From positions 12,947,183 through 13,011,182 of the forward strand of contig NC_091382.1 in NCBI RefSeq assembly GCF_038502225.1: a DNA stretch of 64,000 nucleotides, in the 5' to 3' direction. The position numbers and the translations under genes were made by a program. The DNA is from Cherax quadricarinatus. Lineage: Eukaryota > Arthropoda > Malacostraca > Decapoda > Parastacidae. Below the pieces are notes generated by a model. That model was given only the letters and a program-made list of their open reading frames with translations. It was not told where the DNA came from and did no database searches. Positions 1 to 9,510 of this stretch are shown here, piece by piece. The stretch's first letter is position 1. Each line of letters opens with the position of its first letter.

Positions 1-735
1 AACCTGTATAGATGAATAATTACAGTATCAACTTATCAGTATTCAAGAATTTTTTTTTTGTGTTCATGTTCTCTCCGCATTCTGAGAGTTAACAGTCTAG
101 ATTTGAGTGCACCGAATCTGCCTTTCTGTTAAACACTCTTCTTTGTATATATTCCTTCCTCAGAATCCGTAGATCACACGAATACAGATCGATCGATCAA
201 ATTTTTTTTTATCACTTCTATTGTGTAATCTCAACGTTGAGTTTCATTCGATGAGTTGTGCTATATTATACCTTGTATTGCATTACAGTTTCAGTTATGT
301 AAGCTTCCATTCCAATGTTCTACTTATGTATGTTATAATGTTTAATTGTTGTGTACTTTGACATTGTATAGAATCAGCCCAAGCCGTATACCTGCCATCT
401 CTAGTTTGTATTAGTTGTATGTCGGGACGACATACGTTAGCGTCGCCGAGCTCTCAGTAGTAGTAACCAGTTACCAGTAACCAGTGTACCAGTAGTTGAC
501 TCACTACCAACCGTCTCTGCCTGAGTCACTGTCTGAATTCATATTGTGCTGACCACAGCAGTATTCAAAGGCCCCCTCACATATGGGTACTGTGGGCGGC
601 CAGTCAGTTATACGAGAGTGAGCAAGAGAGACAAGGTTACGGCTGTAAGGGCGCTCCCCACATAATCCGTAATATACGTACTACCAGCCTACGTGAGTAT
701 TACTTTACCCTATCCACGTATCGAACTCCCACATG
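1..735. other. Unassigned sequence, possibly LTR-like
   Basis: I see no coding region. A perfect 8-bp inverted repeat with a GGA loop sits at 417-435 (GTATGTCG/CGACATAC), followed by GC-richer sequence with short repeated ACCAGT words at about 467-497. The sequence has the feel of a solo LTR or another retroelement end, but I find no partner copy in the window. The LTR reading is a weak inference. Confidence 0.25.
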
Positions 736-823
736 ATACACCCACACCCACACACCCACACCCACACACCCACACACACACCCACACACACACACACACA
801 CCCACACACACACGTACACACAA
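736..823. repeat. (CA)n/(CCCACA)n microsatellite
   Basis: This is an almost pure run of CA and CCCACA units. It yields a histidine/threonine-rich frame that is only a by-product of the repeat. Confidence 0.9.
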
Positions 824-1240
824 AAAGTTTCACAAAATCACATTAATCAAAATCACTGTATGCACAAAGCAAAACAGTATCTAAGTATATCTCATCGTGC
901 AAAAACTCAGCACGTAACATACATACAAACTAAAACACACTTCATATCGCAAATAACTTACTACTCAAGAATCGTGTCATACATAACTGATTCACATCAA
1001 ATTATACATAAAAAAATCTACTATATTATACCTACATTCTGAAAAGTGTGTATCTAACATAATGAGACCTTGAGCTCTACATCCACACTTGGCTGCCATA
1101 AAGTCTCAATGAAAACCAGGAAACCTTTCCAAACCCACATTCACAACACTCTCACGACCCCCCCCCCAAAGGAGGCGAGCCCGTTGTGACCCCCTGACTC
1201 CCTCCAACCTATGAAAACCCCTTCACTCACTCATTATCAA
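824..1240. other. AT-rich gap and 3' flank of the L1/Tx1-like element
   Basis: Positions 824-1045 are AT-rich with nothing recognisable. From about 1045 to 1240 the sequence is richer in G/C and contains a C run at about 1160. It directly follows, on the minus strand, the last reading frame of the L1/Tx1-like LINE, so it probably includes that element's 3' UTR. No target-site duplication was identified. Confidence 0.4.
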
Positions 1241-3529
1241 TCACAGATTTACGAGAATCCCTAACGTTAGCATTCTATACCCCTCTGAGAAAGCCTGATC
1301 CCACCTCCTCCCATACAAATCTCTGTTACGACACATCGTATGATAGAACGTTACCGCAAGAACCTTTCTTCTCTCCTCACTATCCCCTCTCCCCCTCATC
1401 ACCCACGACATATATATATAATCTACCATGATATAATCTAAAGCTCTTATGACACCCTTGTCTAACCCACCCGTATCTAGACTTAAAGCACGCAGAACCG
1501 ACACCCCACGGCCCCCCACCCTCTGTACCAACCTACTTAACCAGCACCTAACCTCCTCTAGCCCTTCACAAAAGTAAACTACATGGAACGCAGTCTCATC
1601 CCCTCCACAGATACCACACCCCCCACCCTCTGCAACCTGTCTGTTTCGTAGTATCTCACCAGACGGCAGGATCCCATGCAGGAAACGAAACATCACCTCA
1701 CGTGCCCGAGGGTTTAACTGCAGTTTACTAAATCTAAACCAAATACTCTTCCATGTATACAGGGGGAACAAACCCTCAACTGGGATAACGCACCTACCTA
1801 CAAGTAACCTACACAAAACCCTTATACGAACCTTTCTCAGTTCCTTAACCAACATCACAGCCCTCAAAACGATTTCACATTCCCTCAACTCCATTCCTCG
1901 ATACCACACACCCAGCCTGTCGTGTATCATTCCCAACTGCCCCGCGTTCACACCCTCACACAACACTTCCCATTTAATAAACACACATTTAGCCCTCCGT
2001 CTCAAATCCATCAACCCCAACCCACCCACAACTTCCCTCCGTAACCAATCACAACGTGAACCCCACAAAAATTTGTACACCCGTCTTAGAATTCCCGCAA
2101 TCGCTGTCCCTGTAATTGGGAACACAGCTGCAACATGCCAAATCTTACTATACAATAAAATGTTTACGACTATCACTCGCTGTATAAGAGTTAGGTGCTG
2201 GGGTCTCAGAACACCTAGACGCCCCACGATCCTTTCCAATAACCTATCGGAGTTTTCCTCCCGCGCCGCAACCATGTCATCCTTATAAATAATACCACAA
2301 ATCTTTAAAGACAACGCCCATTCTTTAACAACATTACATCTCCCCCCACACCCCCCACCCAAGAACCCAACCCCATGCACCTTGACTTCGCACTATTTAC
2401 CTGCATACCCGTGGCACTTCCAAATAATTGCACAACCTCGTCCAACACTCCCATTGACATCCCTTCACGAATGAGCACAGTGGTGTCGTCAAAGTATTCA
2501 ATTAAACCCGGCCAGGCCCTCCCACCCCCCACACTTCCCTCACATGGCGTACATAAGCTGCGGTCAACCATTCTATAAAAGGGGTCCTGGAAACATGCAA
2601 ACAATATTTGGGACATGGGGCATCCCTGTCTAAGGCCTCTACCCATTGCAATATCCCTCCCCATACAACCATTAATCTGTATCCTCATTTTCGCCCCCTT
2701 GTATAGCGTATTTACCCACTCGACTATTTCCTCCCCAAAACCCTGTCTCCTAAGTATAACCTGCAAAGCTCCCCTTTCCACTCTATCATATGCTCCCTGC
2801 CAATCTAGAGCCAACAAAGCCGCCCCTTCACCCCCACCCTTAGCTTCCACAAAACTTCTCAGTATCCCATGTCCTTCAATCATCGACCTTCCCGGCAACC
2901 CAAACTGAGATTTTGACACGACCCTTCCCACAACACATTTGAACCTATTACCTAAAATTTTTGCGAACACCTTATAGTCTGCACACAGCAGTGATATGGC
3001 TCGGTACTCCCGAAGGGTGGGCTGCCCCTTGACCTTCGGGACCAACACTACAATTGCTGTTACCTGCTTCTCCCCCAATGTACCCTTCTCCTTCATACGA
3101 TTAAATAACCTAACTATAAATCCCCTTATTAACGTCCAATGTTGTAAATAAAATTCTACTGGGAGACCGTCAATACCCGGCGCTTTCCCCTTCCTCATTC
3201 CCCTTAACGCATTCTCTATTTCCTCTGCCGTAATAGTCCCACCTAAAGCCTTTCGATCACTATTTCCTAAATTACACGTCATACGTACACACCTTGTCCA
3301 ACGCCACGTCACCCACCCCCCCACTGCTCCAGTACTTCTCGTACCAAGCCTCCGCATACGCACACATCCCCTTCGTGGTTCGTATCTCCTGCCCTGCTCT
3401 ATAATTCCCAACCATCTCCGTTACCTCTAAACATGGGATAGCTGTCACCGCCTGCCTTTGCTTTTGATGCCGCAAAACGCACGCTGACGGTTTGTCGCCC
3501 CAAAGCACCTCTTCCACTCCTGCCAGCAC
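1241..3529 (-). pseudogene. ORF2 reverse transcriptase and C-terminal zinc region, frameshifted
   Basis: Three overlapping frames (3529-3272, 3411-2305, 2380-1241) join into one RT-like polypeptide. Recognisable blocks are IDGLPVEFY, YRAISLLCADYK, the LALDWQGAYDRV block with the first catalytic Asp, GLRQGCPMS, and the YFDD box. The box keeps both aspartates but has Phe where Ala is more common. Near the C-terminus FLHGILPSGE followed by CGICGG and HVVYFC matches the Cys/His zinc-binding region that follows the RT in many LINEs. Frame changes occur near 3280 and between about 2380 and 2305, the latter in G-rich runs. RNA-templated DNA synthesis is the family role; this copy cannot make a full enzyme. 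Confidence 0.7.
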
Positions 3530-3538
3530 CCTTACAGC

Positions 3539-4558
3539 TTAAAACCTTTCATTTTGCAACACCCTCAACCTCCCCTTTATTTCAGCTATTTCATCCATAG
3601 GAAAATTATTCCCACCTACCCCCCGCCCATAGCAACCTCTTAACCGATCTTCTAAATAGTTATCCAGTCCATATTTTAAATTATTAATACGTTTTCCTCC
3701 TCTCACATAAAACTTTCTAATCCTTTCCTTTGCAACACTATCCCACCATGTCACAATGTCATCCACTCCCTGTTCTTCCACACTAAGCTCCCTCCATAGG
3801 ACTGAAAACCCCTCCAACCCCTCCTCATCACCTAATACACTTATATTTAATTTCCAATAACTTCTATATATGTCCGCGAGCATCCCCCACCCAACCTCCA
3901 CCACCACTGCCCTATGATCTGACATTGCAGCCTCCACAGTACTGAAAGATTTCACATCCACTCGCTGAGAAATGTACACTCTTTCTAGTCTCGCAGCATA
4001 TCCACTCCTAACGAACGTATATTTAGTCTCCCACACCGCCCCCCCGAAGGCATCACGTAACCTAACATCCCTTAATAAATCCCTAAGAGCCACAGACATA
4101 TATCCAGCCCCTTTTGGGTCCACATCAGCCACTCTGATTACACTATTCCAATCCCCACCAACAATTGCTACCTCTGCCAGTGCACTTAAGAAAAACACAA
4201 GATCCTCACACACAAAATCATTCTTTACCTTGATGTTATTTTCTGCCGGCGCATACACACTCACAAAAGACACACTCTTACCCATCCACCACCCATCCAC
4301 ACGCAACACCCTCCCTCCCCCTCCTCCCTCGCTTCTCTGCAAAACAAACGGGCTCGTCTCCCTTATTAAAATTCCCACACCACCTTTTAAACGGGGAGAT
4401 GGCAGGGTAACTACTCAAAATCCTGCCACCTCCAACACCCTACCCTCTTTAAAATTGTGCTCCTGCAGGAACACAACATCCACTCTAGATTTGTTCAGGA
4501 AATTACGAAACCAATCTCTCTTCATACCACTACATAGCCCATTAACATTTACAGACAT
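3539..4558 (-). pseudogene. ORF2 endonuclease region of L1/Tx1-like LINE, with stop codons
   Basis: Translation from the ATG at 4558-4556 gives an apurinic/apyrimidinic-type endonuclease. The metal-binding glutamate sits in FLQEHNF, the catalytic block is GGDWN, and the C-terminal SDH triad is in AMSDHRAV. These enzymes nick target DNA to prime reverse transcription. A TGA at 4417-4415 interrupts the domain after about 47 codons, so the longest open piece starts downstream at 4378. A TAA at 3541-3539 ends the piece in the linker before the reverse transcriptase. All three catalytic blocks survive, so the damage is nonsense mutation and not active-site loss. Confidence 0.7.
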
Positions 4559-4572
4559 ACCCCTAAGGTCTA

Positions 4573-5838
4573 TTAAAGTTTCCACCCCTGCTTCCTCTCA
4601 TCACTCTTTACAACTCCAGAGCTTGAATTTAAATTTGACACCTTCAGAGTGCTCTCTTTCCCTCCCCCCTTCTTCCGGTGCCTCCTATCATGGCTACCAC
4701 CACCTACACCACTACCTTCACACTTCACCTCAGTCTGTTTCCCAGGCCTTTGTGCAGGCGTAAGGACGTCATCAGAATCTGACGTAGCCGCCGTCTTTCT
4801 CGTGACCGTCATGTTACACATATCTTGATCAGATGTTGCCTCTCGATGAACCTCAACCTCTACCTGAGAGCGGTTTAATGATTCAACGGACGACTCCAAA
4901 CCACCATCACGTCCCAAATTATCATGTCTCCAACTTTCTGGACGCGACGGCTCTCCGATGACACCACGCCCAGATGTAACGTCCCTCTCTGGTGGTGACA
5001 AAGTCTTCAACACCTCCACCAATTCTTCCTCAATCTCGAGAACCTTCTCCTGTAATTGCTGCTCCTCCTTATCCACAGGAGACGATACCTGATCAGGCAG
5101 CTGGGGGAGGGACTCCAACTCACCACCAGTCCTGTGTGCCCGATCCACTATCTCGCTCCACAAAACACCACGCCCTCCATCCGATGTTTGTTTTTCACCT
5201 GCCACCTTTGAAGCAGGGGCTGCGACATCCACCACAGGTCCACGCACACGTCTTCGCTTGTCACAGGTCGCCGCTATGTGATCATACTCACCACATAGGC
5301 GGCATGTACGTCGTTGTCTTGGGTACATTACCATTACCTGCGTCCTGAAATCTTGTAGATACACATATGACGGTATTGGGTGCCCCAACGTCATTTTGAG
5401 GTTGAAAGAACCCTCTGGATAACCAGCATAGGCACCTGCCGCCCACGTACCATATTGAGCATAATGCACCGTCCCATATGTCTCAAAAACTTTCCTTATA
5501 TCTGCCTCGTCCGCCTCAAAGGGAACGTTGCGTAACTTGATCCACGTATAATGCCGTGAAACATCTATCAATCTTACACTGACAGCTGGTGTGACGCTAA
5601 GACTTACGTCCTGAAACCTGGTGACTAACGATTCATAAACCGTAGCTGATAGCAGTTTGACGAATATTCTTTGGCTTCCGTTTAATGCTACACCAGACAA
5701 GTCACTATCTTGTATGCCATATGTCTCCCGGATGATCTTTGGCAATAAGACTTGCACAGAACTAGGCGTTATCGTTCCTTGAAGTAGCTCAATGCCTACA
5801 GTATTTATCCTGCGTCTCACCGCCATCTTGACACTCAC
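4573..5838 (-). CDS. ORF1 protein of L1/Tx1-like LINE (RRM-like, CCHC knuckle)
   Basis: This 421-residue frame is open and is the only intact gene of this element. Residues about 95-131 look like an RNA-recognition fold (TWIKLRNVPF, then VFETYGTV). A CX2CX4HX4C zinc knuckle uses C179, C182, H187 and C192 and is followed by a basic stretch. The C-terminal half is acidic and low in complexity, then lysine- and arginine-rich at the end. In LINEs of this group such a protein binds the element RNA to form the ribonucleoprotein; here that is family knowledge. The ATG at 5838 precedes a basic segment, and a second ATG lies four codons in. The stop is only 15 bp upstream of the ORF2 ATG at 4558-4556, as expected for a bicistronic LINE. 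Confidence 0.75.
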   Translation of the reverse strand: MSVKMAVRRRINTVGIELLQGTITPSSVQVLLPKIIRETYGIQDSDLSGVALNGSQRIFVKLLSATVYESLVTRFQDVSLSVTPAVSVRLIDVSRHYTWIKLRNVPFEADEADIRKVFETYGTVHYAQYGTWAAGAYAGYPEGSFNLKMTLGHPIPSYVYLQDFRTQVMVMYPRQRRTCRLCGEYDHIAATCDKRRRVRGPVVDVAAPASKVAGEKQTSDGGRGVLWSEIVDRAHRTGGELESLPQLPDQVSSPVDKEEQQLQEKVLEIEEELVEVLKTLSPPERDVTSGRGVIGEPSRPESWRHDNLGRDGGLESSVESLNRSQVEVEVHREATSDQDMCNMTVTRKTAATSDSDDVLTPAQRPGKQTEVKCEGSGVGGGSHDRRHRKKGGGKESTLKVSNLNSSSGVVKSDERKQGWKL

Positions 5839-5976
5839 AGTGCACCTATGTTGTTAACAGAGGCGTGACAGCATCACTTCACACCGCTGCAGCCAGGTAA
5901 CTGACAAGGGAGCTCGCCTACAAACAGCAGAGGGGTGCAGAGCACAACCGCACTCTACGGTGGTCAGGCAGCGAAT

Positions 5977-6069
5977 GCTAGTGACAAAAGTAATACAATA
6001 TGGTAGAGCAATTAATTCGTACATGTACGAATTAATTGCTCTACCAAATTGTATTACTTTTGTCACTAG

Positions 6070-6070
<1 letters not shown>
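5977..6070. repeat. 94-bp near-perfect palindrome
   Basis: The two 47-bp halves are reverse complements about the centre between 6023 and 6024 (CGTACATGTACG at 6018-6029). I see a single mismatched pair (CAATATGG against CCAAATTG). There is no spacer, so a long hairpin or cruciform could form. It lies between the 5' end of the minus-strand LINE and the ACT tract. Confidence 0.9.
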
Positions 6071-6111
<41 letters not shown>

Positions 6112-6112
6112 C
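6071..6112. repeat. (ACT)n trinucleotide microsatellite
   Basis: About 14 ACT units directly abut the right end of the 94-bp palindrome. The opposite strand gives a polyvaline frame of no significance. Confidence 0.9.
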
Positions 6113-6145
6113 ACTAGTGAACATCGAAATGGTACCTGACTAGTA

Positions 6146-6300
6146 TTACACCTCACTCTGAGCCTTTATATACCCTCTGTGTCCATGTATTGTTTGTAAT
6201 GGCTTGATAAAGCTCCTGGAGAGCGAAACGTTGCCACAATAAATGTCACATTAGTTGCACTTGTGTCCTTTTACTTTAGATAAGTGTTGTTCATATTGTG
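6146..6300 (+). mobile_element. TATA plus hammerhead-like terminal module (pLTR-like)
   Basis: The order is CTCACTCTGAGCC, a TATA-like TTATATA at 6166-6172, a hammerhead-like fold at 6200-6236, and AATAAA at 6238-6243. The same order, with the same TATA-to-core spacing of about 38 nt, recurs at 54.83-54.92 kb in otherwise different sequence. Hammerheads with a short self-complementary stem III are known from the terminal repeats of Penelope-like elements. Calling this a related module is inference, because no Penelope reverse transcriptase is present in the window. Confidence 0.45.
6200..6236 (+). ncRNA. Degenerate type I hammerhead-like motif
   Basis: Stem I is TGGC (6200-6203) with GCCA (6233-6236). 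The core is TTGATAA (6204-6210), stem II is GCTC/GAGC with a 5-nt loop, then come GAAA (6225-6228) and CGTT (6229-6232). GAAACGTT directly before the closing strand of stem I matches hammerhead topology with a two-pair stem III, which would need dimerisation. The position equivalent to the essential G8 is A, so self-cleavage is probably impaired. Confidence 0.5.
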
Positions 6301-6511
6301 TAATTCTGTTGGGTATCTCCAACAGGTTTGGTTTAAGTGATTGGATGAGGGAAGAGAGGGGGGGAGGGGTTGTACCCACACGGAGTTGTAAGTGTGGTGT
6401 GTAATGTTAGCTGTATGGAGGATTGTGTTAATGTTATAGCCTTACATGAGTTTTTGTATATTATATTTTTTGTAATATCATGTTTTAAATAAAATATATA
6501 AAAAAAAAAAA
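6301..6511 (+). other. A-tailed 3' end of an unidentified retroelement or transcript
   Basis: Non-coding sequence ends in AATAAA at 6488-6493 followed by twelve A residues at 6500-6511. This looks like a polyadenylated 3' end copied into DNA. I could not link it to a family present in the window. Confidence 0.4.
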
Positions 6512-6555
6512 GATGCCGGATTTGTGATGGAGGACCTGTATTACATTTGCCATTT

Positions 6556-8597
6556 TCTTTACAAAGATTCTTTAATATGATTTTTTGCTAAGATTCTTTA
6601 CTAAGATTATTTACTAAGATTATTTACTAGATTCTTTACTAGATTATTTACTAGATTTTTTACTATATTATTTATTAGATTATTTACTAGGTTATTACTA
6701 GATTATTTACTAGACTATTTGCTTAATTATTTTCTAGATTATTTACTGCGATATTTCTAGATTATTTACTAGATTATTTACTAGAATTTTACTAGGATTT
6801 TATTGGAATATTAAAAGATTATTTGCTAGATTATTAATCAGATTATTTACTAGATTATTTACAAGATTATTTACTAGGTTATTACTAGATTATTTACTAG
6901 ATTATTTACAAGATTATTTACTAGGTTATTACTAGATTATTTACTAGATTATTTACAAGATTATTTACTAGGTTATTACTAGATTATTTACAAGATTATT
7001 TACTAGGTTATTACTAGATTATTTACTAGATTATTTACAAGATTATTTACTAGGTTATTACTAGATTATTTACTAGATTATTTACTAGATCATTTACTAG
7101 ATTTTTTACTAGATTATTTACTAGATTATTCACTAGAATTTTACTAGATTTTTATTTGATTATTTACAAGCTTATTTACTAGATTATTAACTAAATTATC
7201 TTTTAGATTATTTACTAGGTTTTTACTAGATTATTTACTAGATTATTTACTAGGTTATTTACTAGACTATTTACTAGTTTATTTACTAGATTATTTACTT
7301 GGTGATTTACTAGATTATTTACTAGATAATTACTAGATTATTTACAAGATTATTTACAAGATTATTTACTAGATTATTTACTAGATTATTTGCTAGATTA
7401 TTTACTAGATTATTTACTAGATTATTAATTGATTATTTACTAGATTATTTACTAGATTATTAATTGATTATTTACTAGATTATTTACTAGATTATTTACT
7501 AGGTTATTTACTAGATTATTTACTAGATTATTTAGTAGAGTATTTACTAAATTATTTACTAGATTATTTACTATATTATTTGCGAGTTTATATAAGGGGC
7601 TATTTACTAGTTTATTTACTAGATTATTTACTTGGTGACTTACTAGATGATTTTCTAGCTTATTACTAGATTATTTACAAGATTGTTTACAGGACTGTTT
7701 ACTAGATTATTTACTAGATTATTACTAGATTATTTACTAGATTATTAACTAGGATATTACTAGACTATTTACTAGATTATTTACTAGATTATTACTTGGT
7801 TATTTACTAGATTATTTACTAGATTATTTACTAGATTATTTACTAGGTTATTTACTAGATTATTGAGTAGATTATTTACTAGATTATATAGTAGATTATT
7901 TTTTAAATTATTTACTAGATTATTTGCTAGTTTATTTACTAGGTTATTTACTAGATTATTTACTAGATTATTTATTAGTTTATTATATTATTTACTAGAT
8001 TATTTACTAGATTATTTACTAGGTTAATTACTAGATTATTTACTAGAATATTTACAAGATTATTTACTAGATTCTTTACCAAATTATTTACTAAGTTATT
8101 ACTAGATTATCTACTAGAGTATTTATTAGGTATTTAGTAGATTATTTATAGATTATTTGCTAGATTATTTACTAGGTTATTACTAGATTTCTTACTAAAT
8201 TGTTTACTAGTTTATTACTAGATTATTTACTAGATTATTTACCATTTTATTTACTAGATTATTTACTAGATTGTTTACTAGATTATTTGCTAGATTATTA
8301 CTAGATTCTTTACTAGATTATTTACTAGATTATTCACTAGATTATTTATTAGATTATTGACTAGATTATTAGTAGATTATTTACTAATTTTTTACTAGAT
8401 TATTTGCTAGATTGTTTACTAGATTATTCACTAGATTATTTACTGGATTAGTGACTAGATTATTTTCTAGATTATTTACTAACATTTTTTCCTAGATTAT
8501 GTGCTAGATTATTTGCTATATTGTTTACAAGATTATTTACTAGATTATTTTCTAGATTATTGACTAGATTATTGACTAGATTATTTACTAGGTTATT
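6556..8597. repeat. 12-bp AT-rich tandem array (TAGATTATTTAC)
   Basis: About 2 kb of diverged 12-bp units, with 11-, 13- and 8-bp variants such as TAGATTAT and GGTTATTAC. Divergence is higher than in the arrays to the right, which suggests an older array or faster decay. It carries no open frames because TAG and TAA occur in every unit. Confidence 0.9.
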
Positions 8598-9444
8598 TAC
8601 TGTTACTGCTGACCGCACGCAAGCTGACGTACGAACCACAGCCCGGCTGGTCAGGTACTGACTTTAGGTGCCTGTCCAGTGCCTTTTTGAAGACAGCCAG
8701 GGGTCTATTTTTAATCCCCTTATGTATGCTAGGAGGCAATTGTACAGTCTTGGGCTCCAGACACTTATTGTGTTGTCTCTCAGTGTACTCGTGGCACCCC
8801 TGCTTTTCATCAGGGGAATGTTGCATCTCCTGCTGAGTCTTTTGCTTTCACAGGGAGTGATTTTCGTCTGCAGGTTTGGTACCAATCCCTCCAGGACCTT
8901 CAAAGTGTATATTATCATGTATCTCTCTCGCCTGCATTCCAGAGAATACAGATCAAGGACCTTCAACCATTCCCAGTAGTTTAGGTGCCTTATCGTACTT
9001 ATGTGTGCCATGAAAGTTCTTTGTACACTCTCCAGGTCTGCAATGTCGCCAGCCCTGAAGGGGGCCGTTGGTGAACAGCAGTATTCCAGCCTAGAGAGCA
9101 CAAGTGATTTGAAGAGAATTATCATGGGCTTGGCATCCCTAGTTCTGAAGGTTCTCATTATCCATTCTATCATTTTCCTAGCAGATGAGGTAGATACATT
9201 ATTGTGGTCTTCGAAGGTGAGGTTTTTTGACATTTTCACTCCGAGGTCCTTCACATTACGTTTCCGCTCTACTGTATGGTTAGAATATGTGGTATACCCT
9301 GATACATTTTTAATTTCTTCAAATTTTCAATATCGGACTAGTTGAAATTTCTCCTCGTTGAACTTCATATTGTTTTGTGAGGCCCATTCCAAGATTTGAC
9401 TGATGTCAACTTGGAGTCTCAGTGTCTTCGATGGAGGTCACTGT
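8598..9444 (-). mobile_element. CCCH-LINE 3' fragment (RT C-terminus)
   Basis: On the minus strand a 196-residue piece (9254-8664) reads like the C-terminal third of the CCCH-LINE ORF2 found intact at 25.27-27.12 kb. Shared blocks include MIEWIMRTFRTRDAKPM, LEYCCSPTAPF and RRERYMIIYTLKVLEGL. Homology starts abruptly at about 9444, at the equivalent of the region after the FADD box, so this copy is 5'-truncated as expected for target-primed insertion. Stops and changes near the C-terminus make it non-functional. It separates the 12-bp array from the 21-bp array. Confidence 0.85.
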
Positions 9445-9510
9445 AGTATTTTAAAAACTTATTCATTCAAAACAAGAACATTGTATATATTACTTTGAAA
9501 TTCAAGTTTT

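Larger units (their letters stand above)
1150..5870 (-). mobile_element. L1/Tx1-like non-LTR retrotransposon, inactive
   Basis: Read on the minus strand this is a two-ORF LINE. ORF1 has an RRM-like region and a CCHC zinc knuckle. ORF2 has an apurinic-type endonuclease, a reverse transcriptase and a C-terminal zinc-binding region. The order, the RT block with GLRQGCPMS and YFDD, and the C-terminal Cys/His region fit the L1/Tx1 group better than the CR1-like or RTE elements elsewhere in the window. ORF1 is intact but ORF2 is broken by at least two stops and two frameshifts. Boundaries are approximate. The clade name is inferred from motif style, not from a tree. Confidence 0.75.

Noticed and set aside
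417..435. A hairpin as terminator or tRNA-like element
   Set aside because: It has an 8-bp stem only, with no tRNA boxes or other supporting structure. It is kept only as part of an unassigned segment.
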